Virus record (IMG/VR): IMGVR_UViG_3300034061_001941
Coordinates: 1-21,291 of that record
DNA: 21,291 bases
Source: a virus
Direction: 5' to 3' (one strand)
Under the pieces are notes generated by a model. That model did not search any database and was not told the origin of the DNA. It saw nothing but the letters and a program-made list of their open reading frames with translations. Made by a program: the position numbers and the translations under genes. This document shows positions 9,289 to 16,833 of this stretch, piece by piece. The stretch's first letter is position 1. Every line of letters starts with the position of its first letter.

Positions 9289-10206
9289 ATGGACATTAGA
9301 AGAGTATTTTTAATTCAGACAGAAATGGGTCACCCAGATCCTTGGGATGACTCTCTCAATATGGCTAATACTGAAGTCAGTCCTGGACTTGGTGCTAGCA
9401 GCAATCCTTCTGCTTATTCAAGCATGATTTCATTTTTTCAAAGAGCTGATAACAGATTTTCTATTAGTCATTCTGTTTATCCAGAAGCACATATAGTTCT
9501 AAAAAGACCATTTAGTGTCCACGATCCATTAACTGAAGTATTATTAAATTTTGATAAACTTGCAGAATTAGTAGATTCTTCAGTGCATGGTGTTGTTTTA
9601 CTTGGAGCCATTCTTGGCGACACTATATTATCACAACAAGATGTTATCGGTAAATCTTCTTTCTATCATCGCAAAGATGGAGAAGTTCAAGACATGATTT
9701 CTGGTGAAACTTTTAAAGATCCCAAAATTATTCCATGGATGTTTTGTTACAAAACCAAAGATTTACCACTATACTATATGGTGTTAAATCCACACTCGGT
9801 TCAATGTATTTCTAACATTGAAGGTGTGTATAATGGAAACCATGTATTTACAGTTTCTAATCACTTAAGAAATTTAAACGAAATTATATTTAAACCTTCT
9901 CTAAGTAAAAATGCTAGGGTTATTGGTGACCATAATATTGTAGTTACAGGTGACGAGTTTACAATCGAACCTTTTGGTACATGGTTTGTAAAACGACATT
10001 TACCAGAGTTCTTCAAATCTGCAAAGGTAAAAATAAGCACAAATTTTGAATATAGATTTGAGGGAAATAAGATAGTAGTAAATACCCTAAATAAAGAAAA
10101 GGGTTACATCTCTCTAAGATGGAATACTGGAACTGTTATGGATATGTCTTTCCATACTAGTAAAAATAGATTCCTACAAGAGTTTATAGTTGATGTGATT
10201 CGATAG
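9289..10206 (+). CDS. Hypothetical phage protein, probably structural (305 aa)
   Basis: I do not recognise a family. The product starts MDIRRVFLIQTEMGHPDPW and is a mixed, likely soluble protein without signal peptide or membrane helix. It has an N-terminal half with scattered aromatic and Asp residues (NMANTEVSPGLG, then a Tyr-Pro-Glu-Ala-His segment), and a beta-rich C-terminal half with motifs such as PFGTWFVKRHLPEF, TNFEYRFEG and GYISLRWNTG. The last of these looks like an immunoglobulin-like or jelly-roll strand pattern, but I cannot name it. Only two cysteines are present, so it is not an iron-sulfur enzyme. It lies between the double HxH protein and the Cys-rich 67-aa protein, 24 bases after the former and 8 bases before the latter, so all three are probably one operon. 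A link to the enzyme cassette downstream is possible but unproven. Confidence 0.7.
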   Translation: MDIRRVFLIQTEMGHPDPWDDSLNMANTEVSPGLGASSNPSAYSSMISFFQRADNRFSISHSVYPEAHIVLKRPFSVHDPLTEVLLNFDKLAELVDSSVHGVVLLGAILGDTILSQQDVIGKSSFYHRKDGEVQDMISGETFKDPKIIPWMFCYKTKDLPLYYMVLNPHSVQCISNIEGVYNGNHVFTVSNHLRNLNEIIFKPSLSKNARVIGDHNIVVTGDEFTIEPFGTWFVKRHLPEFFKSAKVKISTNFEYRFEGNKIVVNTLNKEKGYISLRWNTGTVMDMSFHTSKNRFLQEFIVDVIR

Positions 10207-10214
10207 GAGAATAT

Positions 10215-10418
10215 ATGGGTATAGAAAATACAAGTACAGCAGATGTAGGTTCCGATGTGCCTGCAAAGGCAGCTGGTGATGCTGTTACTGCAGATACATT
10301 TAGACAGATGCTCGATGTGCTAGAGCAATTGGCATCCCACAACCACATTTTTTATGATGATTATAACACTGTTTGCGAATGCCAGTGTCAATGTGCATGT
10401 AGTCGTGGAACACTATGA
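10215..10418 (+). CDS. Cys-rich 67-aa protein; candidate substrate (RiPP-like precursor) of the radical SAM cassette
   Basis: The N-terminal two thirds hold a single HxH module (residues 23-49, AVTADTFRQMLDVLEQLA, then H42-x-H44 and Y47-D48-D49). It aligns without gaps through the HxH to the two modules of the 154-aa virion protein. The C terminus is striking: five cysteines at every second residue (C54, C56, C58, C60, C62), followed by SRGTL. On a beta strand all five would face one side. A good TAGGAGA site precedes the ATG. The stop overlaps the start of a radical SAM/SPASM gene (ATGA), so the two are translationally coupled. Small Cys-rich C termini next to radical SAM/SPASM enzymes are typical of thioether-forming RiPP systems. 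Substrate status is inferred; a simple metal-binding fibre tip is the main alternative. Confidence 0.75.
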   Translation: MGIENTSTADVGSDVPAKAAGDAVTADTFRQMLDVLEQLASHNHIFYDDYNTVCECQCQCACSRGTL

Positions 10419-12175
10419 ATGAACAACCAATTGTATGGTTAAAAACAGAAACTCAGAAGAAAAGATTCCAAGACCATAAAGCGTCTGTTTCTACTTCTGA
10501 AGATGGCACACTGCAATTTGAAAGCCACAATATTATAACTCCCAAAGGACTTGAGAAAACAAATAAACTAATCTCAGTTGTCCCAAAACCAGAAGAAACA
10601 ATCGTTCCACTATCATCTGTTTCTTATCTCTTTCAAGAGTTAAAACAGATGAATCTAATTCTAACAAATGCCTGCAATCTTTCTTGCAGTTATTGTTACG
10701 AGCAACACAATAAAGACTTCGGCAGATTTACAAACGAAAGTCTTTTATCTGCATATCGATTTCTAGTAGAAGCCAACAATCGCCAAAAGAAAGTTTTTAA
10801 CTTTTTTGGTGGAGAGCCACTCATTCACAAAGACATTATCTTAGACTTTGTTCGTAAAAACGAAAAAGAATTACAAGAAAATGCTCGTGGTGATTTCAAT
10901 ACCGTAGTTGGTATTGTTACTAATGGTCTGCTATTAACAAAACCTTTAATTGATGAATTTTTATCATATGACTTTACATACATTTTAATCTCTTTAGATA
11001 CAGATCGTAGTGAAGTTGATCATCGTGAAATTGGTCAAGATAAAATTGATCAATTAATGGAGCATATTAAATATATGCCAGATGGACCAAAGCAAGAAAA
11101 ACGAGTAACTATTCGTTGTACTCTCGCCAGAGAAAATGCACCATTCTTTACAGAGTTTGCAGATAATCTTTATGAAAGAGGTATCCGCAGAATGGTTGTG
11201 CATCCACTAGTGTTAGATTCTAGTAAAGGATTTATCCGTTGGAAAGATGAAGAATGGAATAAACTTCATAAAGACATTCTTGCAGTTCTTGACAAATATA
11301 CTGATATGCAGATTCACTTCTCCGAGGGTGTTGGTCAAAAAGGTGAAGAGAATTGTATGATCGGCTCAGACATGATTGCTATTGATGCGTCTGGAGACTT
11401 CTCTGGTTGTTACTTCTTTACAAATCAAAAAGCCAATACAACATCAGACACTATTCTTGGAAATCTATTTCACAGAAACATCTATATCGATAGATATAAA
11501 ACATTTCAAAAAGCATATGCTGAGATGTTTGAGATGGAAGAACAGTGTCAGAAGTGCGATTATAAAAATGCTTGTTATCAGTGCCCAGCTGGTAATTTAG
11601 ATACTGGAACTCGTATGTTCCGACCAGATGACATGTGCCAGAAGATTGTAAAATTATACATCGACTTGCAAGAAGATATCTCAAAGAAACAGTTTAAAAA
11701 GAAGTATGAATCTATCTGCTCTGCATTAAACACAGAGGGAGAAAACATCACCTTTGTGAAGGGATTAAGTTATCTAATGTTTTACTTTCATTTCAACTAT
11801 CATCCTAAGTTAGAGATAGTACACGATGGAGTATATGAGATAGATGACTACAGGAAGATGTTATCGTTATGGATGAATATCATAAACGGCAACAACACTG
11901 TTGATTTTACTGCTAATGAGTTTACAAGTCAAATAAAAGATGCATTAACAGACGAAACTGTTGAGATAGATGATTTCTATTATTTTATCGTTCAGCGAGG
12001 TAAACTAGCTCCAATTGATAGAAAAGCCAAAGGCGAAACATCTTATCAAAGAGCATTCTTTTTATCATTATTGCATATGATTATTTTACAATCTATGCAT
12101 AAAACATTTGAGGGAACTTTTAGTGAAAGACTTGTCCATGATGCCAGTGAACTTGGTAAGCACAAATCCGCTTGA
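10415..12175 (+). CDS. Radical SAM/SPASM peptide-maturase-like enzyme (586 aa)
   Basis: The enzyme cleaves S-adenosylmethionine with a [4Fe-4S] cluster to modify a substrate, by family most likely a peptide. The cluster motif is C87-x3-C91-x2-C94 (ACNLSCSYC), followed by GGEP at 132-135 (SAM binding) and a VTNG strand near 168-171. A SPASM domain for two auxiliary clusters follows: C314, then G327-x4-C332, C378-x2-C381-x5-C387-x2-C390, and C408. The third spacing is CX2C rather than the usual CX3C. Residues 1-80 precede the barrel, and about 160 residues after the SPASM domain (430-586) form a helical extension I cannot name. Together they make the protein longer than a plain maturase. The ATG overlaps the stop of the Cys-rich 67-aa protein, which makes that protein the prime substrate candidate. 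The enzyme class is sure; the substrate is inferred. Confidence 0.9.
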   Translation: MNEQPIVWLKTETQKKRFQDHKASVSTSEDGTLQFESHNIITPKGLEKTNKLISVVPKPEETIVPLSSVSYLFQELKQMNLILTNACNLSCSYCYEQHNKDFGRFTNESLLSAYRFLVEANNRQKKVFNFFGGEPLIHKDIILDFVRKNEKELQENARGDFNTVVGIVTNGLLLTKPLIDEFLSYDFTYILISLDTDRSEVDHREIGQDKIDQLMEHIKYMPDGPKQEKRVTIRCTLARENAPFFTEFADNLYERGIRRMVVHPLVLDSSKGFIRWKDEEWNKLHKDILAVLDKYTDMQIHFSEGVGQKGEENCMIGSDMIAIDASGDFSGCYFFTNQKANTTSDTILGNLFHRNIYIDRYKTFQKAYAEMFEMEEQCQKCDYKNACYQCPAGNLDTGTRMFRPDDMCQKIVKLYIDLQEDISKKQFKKKYESICSALNTEGENITFVKGLSYLMFYFHFNYHPKLEIVHDGVYEIDDYRKMLSLWMNIINGNNTVDFTANEFTSQIKDALTDETVEIDDFYYFIVQRGKLAPIDRKAKGETSYQRAFFLSLLHMIILQSMHKTFEGTFSERLVHDASELGKHKSA

Positions 12176-13241
12176 TAAGATAAAACTAATTGTAATATAT
12201 CTCGGTAACACTTGTAATTTTGATTGTGTTTATTGCGATAGGGGTTACATTGACAGTCTTGGTGGGCAGAATTTAAATAAACCAACACTGCTTGAAATGA
12301 AAGAGTTTTTCGAATGGGCAGAAACTCTACCAAACCAAATACAAAGAATATCATTTCATGGCGGAGAGCCACTTCTTTTTATTAAAAGAATGGAAGAAGT
12401 TATGGAGTGGCTATACCCAATTGCAAAAAGAAACAATTGGAAAGTTACACTCACCACTAATGGTTCTTTAGTTAAAGAATGCCAGTGGTTTTTTGAAAAA
12501 TATAAAGATGTTTTATATGCAACAATTAGTTACGATTTTATGTATCAAAAACAAAATCGTGAAGAGTTTGATGTATATGAAATGGCAGAGGTTTTAAATA
12601 AAACATGTGGTCAATGGCAGTGGCAATTTGTGTTGCCCATTGATGATCCTAAATCGTTTTCATTTGAAAATATTAAAGAGATTGTAAATACTTGTTATCG
12701 AACCAACTGCAGAGTTATAAACATAATTCCGCTTCGCCACAAACGAGGTAAAGATAAGTTTGATGTAATTATAGATCGAGTTAATCTTCCGCAGTTCTTG
12801 GAAGCGTTTTTACAGTTTATACAAATACTATATGTAAAGAAACTAACAGTGTTTATTGATGGGTGTTATGTAGATGTTGATAAAGCATATTTTGCAGAAC
12901 ACAATAAATTAATCTTATCACCTGATGGATTCATCTATCCTGAATTTGATTTCTTAGAATACAAAACTATAAATGCAAGAATCGGTGATTGGAAACAAAA
13001 ACAGATTTGGCGAAATCAGGGAGACGCTGGCAGGATTCATGATTCTTGTATGTCTTGCGAAAAACGACCGAGTTGTGGATTGAAGTATTTGTATCATCTG
13101 TTTGATGTGAACCCACAAGGGAGTTGTAGAGAGTTTTATACATATATGGATTATGTTATTATGCACAACGCTAAACTAAATCAAAAGAAAAGCGTATTGG
13201 AGTGGATTGGTATAAAAGAGGATTTTGAGATAAATCAATGA
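12138..13241 (+). CDS. Radical SAM enzyme with half SPASM (twitch-like) domain (367 aa)
   Basis: The start at 12138 (ATGATG) is chosen because the radical SAM barrel begins soon after it; a TTG 30 bases upstream is open too. No strong ribosome site is visible, and the gene overlaps the previous one by 38 bases, so coupling is likely. The cluster motif is C26-x3-C30-x2-C33 (TCNFDCVYC), with HGGEPLL (GGEP at 75-78) and LTTNGS near 105-110. In the C-terminal part a 'LSPDGFIYPEFDF' segment holds the place where the first SPASM cysteines normally sit, but has none. Only C304-x2-C307-x5-C313 and C330 remain, so a single auxiliary cluster is expected. Function is probably a modification step acting with its neighbours; the substrate is unknown. 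Confidence 0.85.
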   Translation: MMPVNLVSTNPLDKIKLIVIYLGNTCNFDCVYCDRGYIDSLGGQNLNKPTLLEMKEFFEWAETLPNQIQRISFHGGEPLLFIKRMEEVMEWLYPIAKRNNWKVTLTTNGSLVKECQWFFEKYKDVLYATISYDFMYQKQNREEFDVYEMAEVLNKTCGQWQWQFVLPIDDPKSFSFENIKEIVNTCYRTNCRVINIIPLRHKRGKDKFDVIIDRVNLPQFLEAFLQFIQILYVKKLTVFIDGCYVDVDKAYFAEHNKLILSPDGFIYPEFDFLEYKTINARIGDWKQKQIWRNQGDAGRIHDSCMSCEKRPSCGLKYLYHLFDVNPQGSCREFYTYMDYVIMHNAKLNQKKSVLEWIGIKEDFEINQ

Positions 13242-13726
13242 TTAATACAGAATTGTGTTATAAAAAACTGGGTGCATCTACTCACATAGTACATCAATTT
13301 GAAAATAATAAAGAACATTTTGAATATGGCGATTATTATGGATTTTCTGTTTGTCAACTACCACTGGAAGTAATATTACAGGAACCGATATTACAAGATA
13401 TAAATCATTCTCATAAAATTAAGAATGGTGGTATTATAAAGTTACAACCAAATAGATGTTATAAGTGGCATCAAGACGCTGTTCGTGGTGTATGCATTAA
13501 TATGTTATTAGAACATCAAGATAGTTTTGTATTGTTTGGAAATAGTGTTTCTGACTCTGAAGATCAGTTTGATATAGCTCTTTTAGATTATAACATTGGT
13601 GAATTATATTTGTTTAATAATCAATGTATGCATACAGTTATAAATTTTAATGAACCAAGATATATGTTTACTCTAGAGTTTGAAGAAGATAAAAGTAGTT
13701 TAACCTACGAGAATTTTTATGAATAG
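13238..13726 (+). CDS. 2-oxoglutarate/Fe(II) oxygenase-like protein, Asp/Asn beta-hydroxylase type (162 aa)
   Basis: The protein has a jelly-roll oxygenase signature. WHQD gives the iron ligands H78-x-D80. After a beta-rich stretch, GELYLFNNQCMHTVINFNEP provides the distal H132, and R141 in EPRYMF is the likely 2-oxoglutarate-binding arginine. The G-E-L-x-L-F...H-x-V-x-N...R order is typical of aspartyl/asparaginyl beta-hydroxylase-like enzymes, though this one is short. By family it would hydroxylate a protein or peptide side chain using O2. The start overlaps the previous stop (ATGA) and the stop overlaps the next start by eight bases, so it belongs firmly to the cassette. Hydroxylation of the Cys-rich protein or a fibre is a plausible role but not shown. 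The oxygenase fold is moderately sure. Confidence 0.7.
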   Translation: MINTELCYKKLGASTHIVHQFENNKEHFEYGDYYGFSVCQLPLEVILQEPILQDINHSHKIKNGGIIKLQPNRCYKWHQDAVRGVCINMLLEHQDSFVLFGNSVSDSEDQFDIALLDYNIGELYLFNNQCMHTVINFNEPRYMFTLEFEEDKSSLTYENFYE

Positions 13727-14792
13727 AGACGACTTTGACAACTATGAAAACTTATCCGAATATTGGATGAGGGAAGACGCACTTCGTTCGTTGGATTATG
13801 ATTTATACTTTAGTCTTGGAACAAGATACTATTGCGACGCTGGCTGTAAAGTTTGCTACATTAGAGAAAATTTAAATGAAACAAAACATTTGGATAACTT
13901 TCCAGATGATTTAGAAACTCTACATAAAACATGGTTTAACTTCTTTGAATACTTTGGAGTAGTTAGAACCAATGATGACTTGTATTATCTAAAGTATCAC
14001 TATCCAAAACAATACGAATGGTATAAGAAATACGGTAAACACTTTGAGTTGGGTATTACTGACAACGCTATCTTTAGAACTCTGCAATTAGATGACATTC
14101 AATTGCAAAGCATAGGGGATATTTCTGTAAGCACAGATTTTGTTTCTCAGTTGGGTGTTGAAAAAGTTTTATCTGGCATTAAAGAACTATACGATCGTCA
14201 TGGTGTTAAGAAGATTAAGTATATTGACTGTGGGCATCCAGAACTATTTAAAGAGATTATTGAATGGGCAAACAAATTAGAATTACATAACTGCGTACAC
14301 CACGACTTTAGAACTAATCATCGTGAAGTTTTAAATCACGCATGGGCTGAATATCAAAACACTTGGGTCACTAACGACTCCGAAGGTTTAATGCAAGTCT
14401 ATAGAGAGTCCGTGCATTTATACTATGATAGATTTTATTACTCTTCCGATGATGCCAGCGATTTAACTAAAGAACATTTTTACTCATTTGAAGATACCAT
14501 AAATATAAAACAGTTTCTGTTTAATCTTATCGAAGGTAAACAGAAACGATATTGGGATCTTAGAAATAGACCTATTGAAAAGAAGTTTAGGGACTATTAC
14601 AAAAAGACTCAAGAGTTTGCAGTAAACCAAAATTTTAATTTTATTCCAAGAGTTATGTTTCCTCTTTCTTGCAAATTTTTCTACGAGATGGAAAAACAAG
14701 GGTGGCAACAAACCAAGTATGGTTTATATTTACCAGATGGTGATAAAATAATTTCAATCATTGAACCGAGAGTATATCATGAGTTACGCTAA
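13719..14792 (+). CDS. Atypical radical SAM-like protein without a GGE motif (357 aa)
   Basis: A cluster-binding motif C39-x3-C43-x2-C46 (YYCDAGCKVCYIREN) follows a hydrophobic strand (YDLYFSLGT), as in radical SAM enzymes. The usual GGEP about 40-50 residues later is absent; an insertion rich in Tyr, Trp and Lys (about 60-110) occupies that space. A possible stand-in is IDCGHPELFKEI at 169-180, which reads like the 'GGEPLL' strand and helix, followed by DFRTNHREV in the place of 'TNG'. No SPASM cysteines are seen, and the C-terminal third is basic and aromatic. It may be a divergent radical SAM enzyme or a partner protein that binds substrate. The gene overlaps both neighbours (8 and 14 bases), so it is part of the same unit. 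Confidence 0.7.
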   Translation: MNRDDFDNYENLSEYWMREDALRSLDYDLYFSLGTRYYCDAGCKVCYIRENLNETKHLDNFPDDLETLHKTWFNFFEYFGVVRTNDDLYYLKYHYPKQYEWYKKYGKHFELGITDNAIFRTLQLDDIQLQSIGDISVSTDFVSQLGVEKVLSGIKELYDRHGVKKIKYIDCGHPELFKEIIEWANKLELHNCVHHDFRTNHREVLNHAWAEYQNTWVTNDSEGLMQVYRESVHLYYDRFYYSSDDASDLTKEHFYSFEDTINIKQFLFNLIEGKQKRYWDLRNRPIEKKFRDYYKKTQEFAVNQNFNFIPRVMFPLSCKFFYEMEKQGWQQTKYGLYLPDGDKIISIIEPRVYHELR

Positions 14793-16119
14793 ATTTAAAC
14801 TTAAAGAGTCAGGTAAGATTTTCTATTATAGAAATCTTGATAATAGTCTACATAATTCTGTAGGTGAGATGCTGTCTCTGCCACCAAAAGAGGGTATAGA
14901 ATTTTTTGAGAAAGCCAATTCTCAAAACAACTTCGGTGTAACTCACAAAACAAATAAACCCACAGCACTTCGTATTTTACTTGGACATGCTTGTAATTAC
15001 TCTTGTGGGTATTGCATGCAAAAAGACATTGGTAATCCAGATGAACGACCAGAAAATTTCTGGCTCGAACCATTTATTGAATCTATTGATAAACATTTAG
15101 ATTTAGAACAACTCGAGCGAATTGAATTGTGGGGTGGTGAACCATTCCTTTATTGGAATGATATGATGCCGATTATGAAAAGATTGGATCATCCAAAAAG
15201 ACATTTTTACATATCAACAAATGGCTCCGCATTAAGACAAAAACATGTAGACTTTTTTAAAACTCTACAAGCATCTGTTATGATGGGTATTTCACATGAT
15301 GGTCCAGGACAAGAATCCCTTCGTGGTGAAGATATCTTTATCAAAGAGTCTGTATGCAATACAGTTCGACAACTTGGTGAAATGTATCCAAGAGTTCAGT
15401 TTAGTTTTAATCCAGTAGTATCGGCAACTAACTTTGATCTTTTTGAAATTAATGATTACTTTAAACGAGTTGCAGATCGTCTAGGATTACAGCATGCTAG
15501 GATCTCTTTCGTTCCAGCCAGAATTTATGATGATTCGGATTCAGTAAATTCAGCAGACCATGTAATTAAAGGCGATCTGTTGCCAAAGTTTAAAGAGATG
15601 TGCAACTCTTATATTAAAGAAGCCATCCGCCAGAAAAAAGAAGGTGGCGATAGAATTCTTAATTCAAATATTGTAGATAACGATGTCGGTGTTTTAAAGT
15701 ATGCATCTTTAACTCGTCATCAAATTCCTATTACTATGACCTCCTCTTGTGGAGCAGATTCCGCTGATATTCTTTCTATGGACATTCGTGGTAATGTTAG
15801 ACTGTGTCCACATACTTCTGAGAAGTTTACTGGTGGACATATTAATAATCTAAAAGGTGTAAAGATTATTGGTATGGCTTTAGAAAGAAAGGACACCCAT
15901 TGTTATACATGCCCTGTTCGTAGATTATGTAAATCTAGTTGTCCGATCGACTTTCCAACTGAGGTTTTCTTACACAACTGTCGTGTTGAGAAAATATGGT
16001 TTTCTGCAATTCAACAAAATTCATTCGCTTTACTCTTCGGAGAAGAAGTAGAATTATTAGAAACTGGTTTAGATGAGAATAGATTTAAAGAAGATACAAG
16101 AACATCGATCGCTGCTTGA
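14779..16119 (+). CDS. Radical SAM/SPASM peptide-maturase-like enzyme, second full copy (446 aa)
   Basis: The start at 14779 is preferred to a TTG 18 bases upstream because a GAGAG ribosome site stands about eight bases before it. About 65 N-terminal residues precede the barrel. The cluster motif is C72-x3-C76-x2-C79 (ACNYSCGYC), followed by ELWGGEPFLYW (GGEP at 119-122), STNG (146-149) and MGISHDGPG, a signature of anaerobic sulfatase-maturase-like proteins. The SPASM domain is canonical: C324, G338-x4-C343, C375-x2-C378-x5-C384-x3-C388 and C401, giving two auxiliary clusters. It overlaps the previous gene by 14 bases and the next by 47. With the 586-aa enzyme it forms a pair of full SPASM maturases in one operon, suggesting successive or distinct modifications. 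The class is secure; the substrate is not. Confidence 0.9.
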   Translation: MSYAKFKLKESGKIFYYRNLDNSLHNSVGEMLSLPPKEGIEFFEKANSQNNFGVTHKTNKPTALRILLGHACNYSCGYCMQKDIGNPDERPENFWLEPFIESIDKHLDLEQLERIELWGGEPFLYWNDMMPIMKRLDHPKRHFYISTNGSALRQKHVDFFKTLQASVMMGISHDGPGQESLRGEDIFIKESVCNTVRQLGEMYPRVQFSFNPVVSATNFDLFEINDYFKRVADRLGLQHARISFVPARIYDDSDSVNSADHVIKGDLLPKFKEMCNSYIKEAIRQKKEGGDRILNSNIVDNDVGVLKYASLTRHQIPITMTSSCGADSADILSMDIRGNVRLCPHTSEKFTGGHINNLKGVKIIGMALERKDTHCYTCPVRRLCKSSCPIDFPTEVFLHNCRVEKIWFSAIQQNSFALLFGEEVELLETGLDENRFKEDTRTSIAA

Positions 16120-16831
16120 AAATCATTCGTTGCTTGTAACAAATACTATACAGTCGGTTGAAGATCTTAGGATCTTTATGAAGTATCATGTATTTGCAGT
16201 TTGGGATTTTATGAGTCTTTTAAAGACTATGCAACATAATGTAGTTCCATCTAGTAATTTTTGGTTGCCAACAGAAGGAACTCGTTCAGATATAGCCAGA
16301 ATGATTAATGAGATCGTTTTGTGTGAAGAGTCCGATATTAGTCCAGATGGTAAAAGTTCCATAAGTCACTTTGATCTTTATCTACAGGCTATGTTAGAGA
16401 TAGGGGCAGATACTACTCCTATTAGAAACTACTTAGAATCCGTGAATAAATTTAAGACTCATACTGAGTGTTCCTTTGCTCCAGAAATATCCATGGATTT
16501 TGTTAGTTCTACATTTGATGCTATAAATCGTGGACCACACTGTGCAGCTGCATCTTTTTGTTACGGTAGAGAGACAGTAATTCCCTCTATGTTTAAACGA
16601 ATTTTAAGGCAAATAAATATATCAAATACAGACGCTCCAAAGTTTCACTATTATCTAGAAAGACACATTCAGGTAGATGGTGAAGACCATGGACCAATGG
16701 CAGAAAAGTTGGTTAATTACTTTTGTAAAGATGACCCCTTTTTAATACATGAAGCAGAACAAACAGCGATTGAAGCGATTCAGGCTCGAATCCGTCTTTT
16801 TGATGGGGTCGAGTGTATCCTTTTGTCCTAA
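16073..16831 (+). CDS. DUF3050 protein, heme-oxygenase-like fold, possible di-iron enzyme (252 aa)
   Basis: The segment SVEDLRIFMKYHVFAVWDFM (28-47), the following LLKTMQ, and INEIVLCEESDIS with SHFDLYLQAM (98-107) are the family hallmarks of DUF3050, which I place in the heme-oxygenase-like superfamily. Candidate metal ligands are H39, E80/E85/E86, H99, E167, and the C-terminal helix H198-x3-D202-x3-H206 (RHIQVDGEDHGPMAE). This Glu/His/Asp pattern resembles heme-oxygenase-like di-iron oxidases, enzymes used in peptide and amino-acid modification. The length fits a full-length family member. The gene is the last of the overlapping cassette: its ATG lies 47 bases inside the preceding gene and no other start is nearer. 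Membership is fairly sure; di-iron oxidase activity and its substrate are inferred. Confidence 0.75.
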   Translation: MRIDLKKIQEHRSLLENHSLLVTNTIQSVEDLRIFMKYHVFAVWDFMSLLKTMQHNVVPSSNFWLPTEGTRSDIARMINEIVLCEESDISPDGKSSISHFDLYLQAMLEIGADTTPIRNYLESVNKFKTHTECSFAPEISMDFVSSTFDAINRGPHCAAASFCYGRETVIPSMFKRILRQINISNTDAPKFHYYLERHIQVDGEDHGPMAEKLVNYFCKDDPFLIHEAEQTAIEAIQARIRLFDGVECILLS

Positions 16832-16833
16832 AT

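Noticed and set aside
12108-12137. TTG-initiated 10-residue extension of the second radical SAM gene
   Set aside because: The frame is open but a TTG start without a good ribosome site is less likely than the ATGATG at 12138; the extension lies entirely inside the preceding gene.
16611-16624. AATAAATATA late-promoter-like sequence inside the DUF3050 gene
   Set aside because: It lies within coding sequence, far from a start codon; AT-rich matches of this kind are expected by chance.
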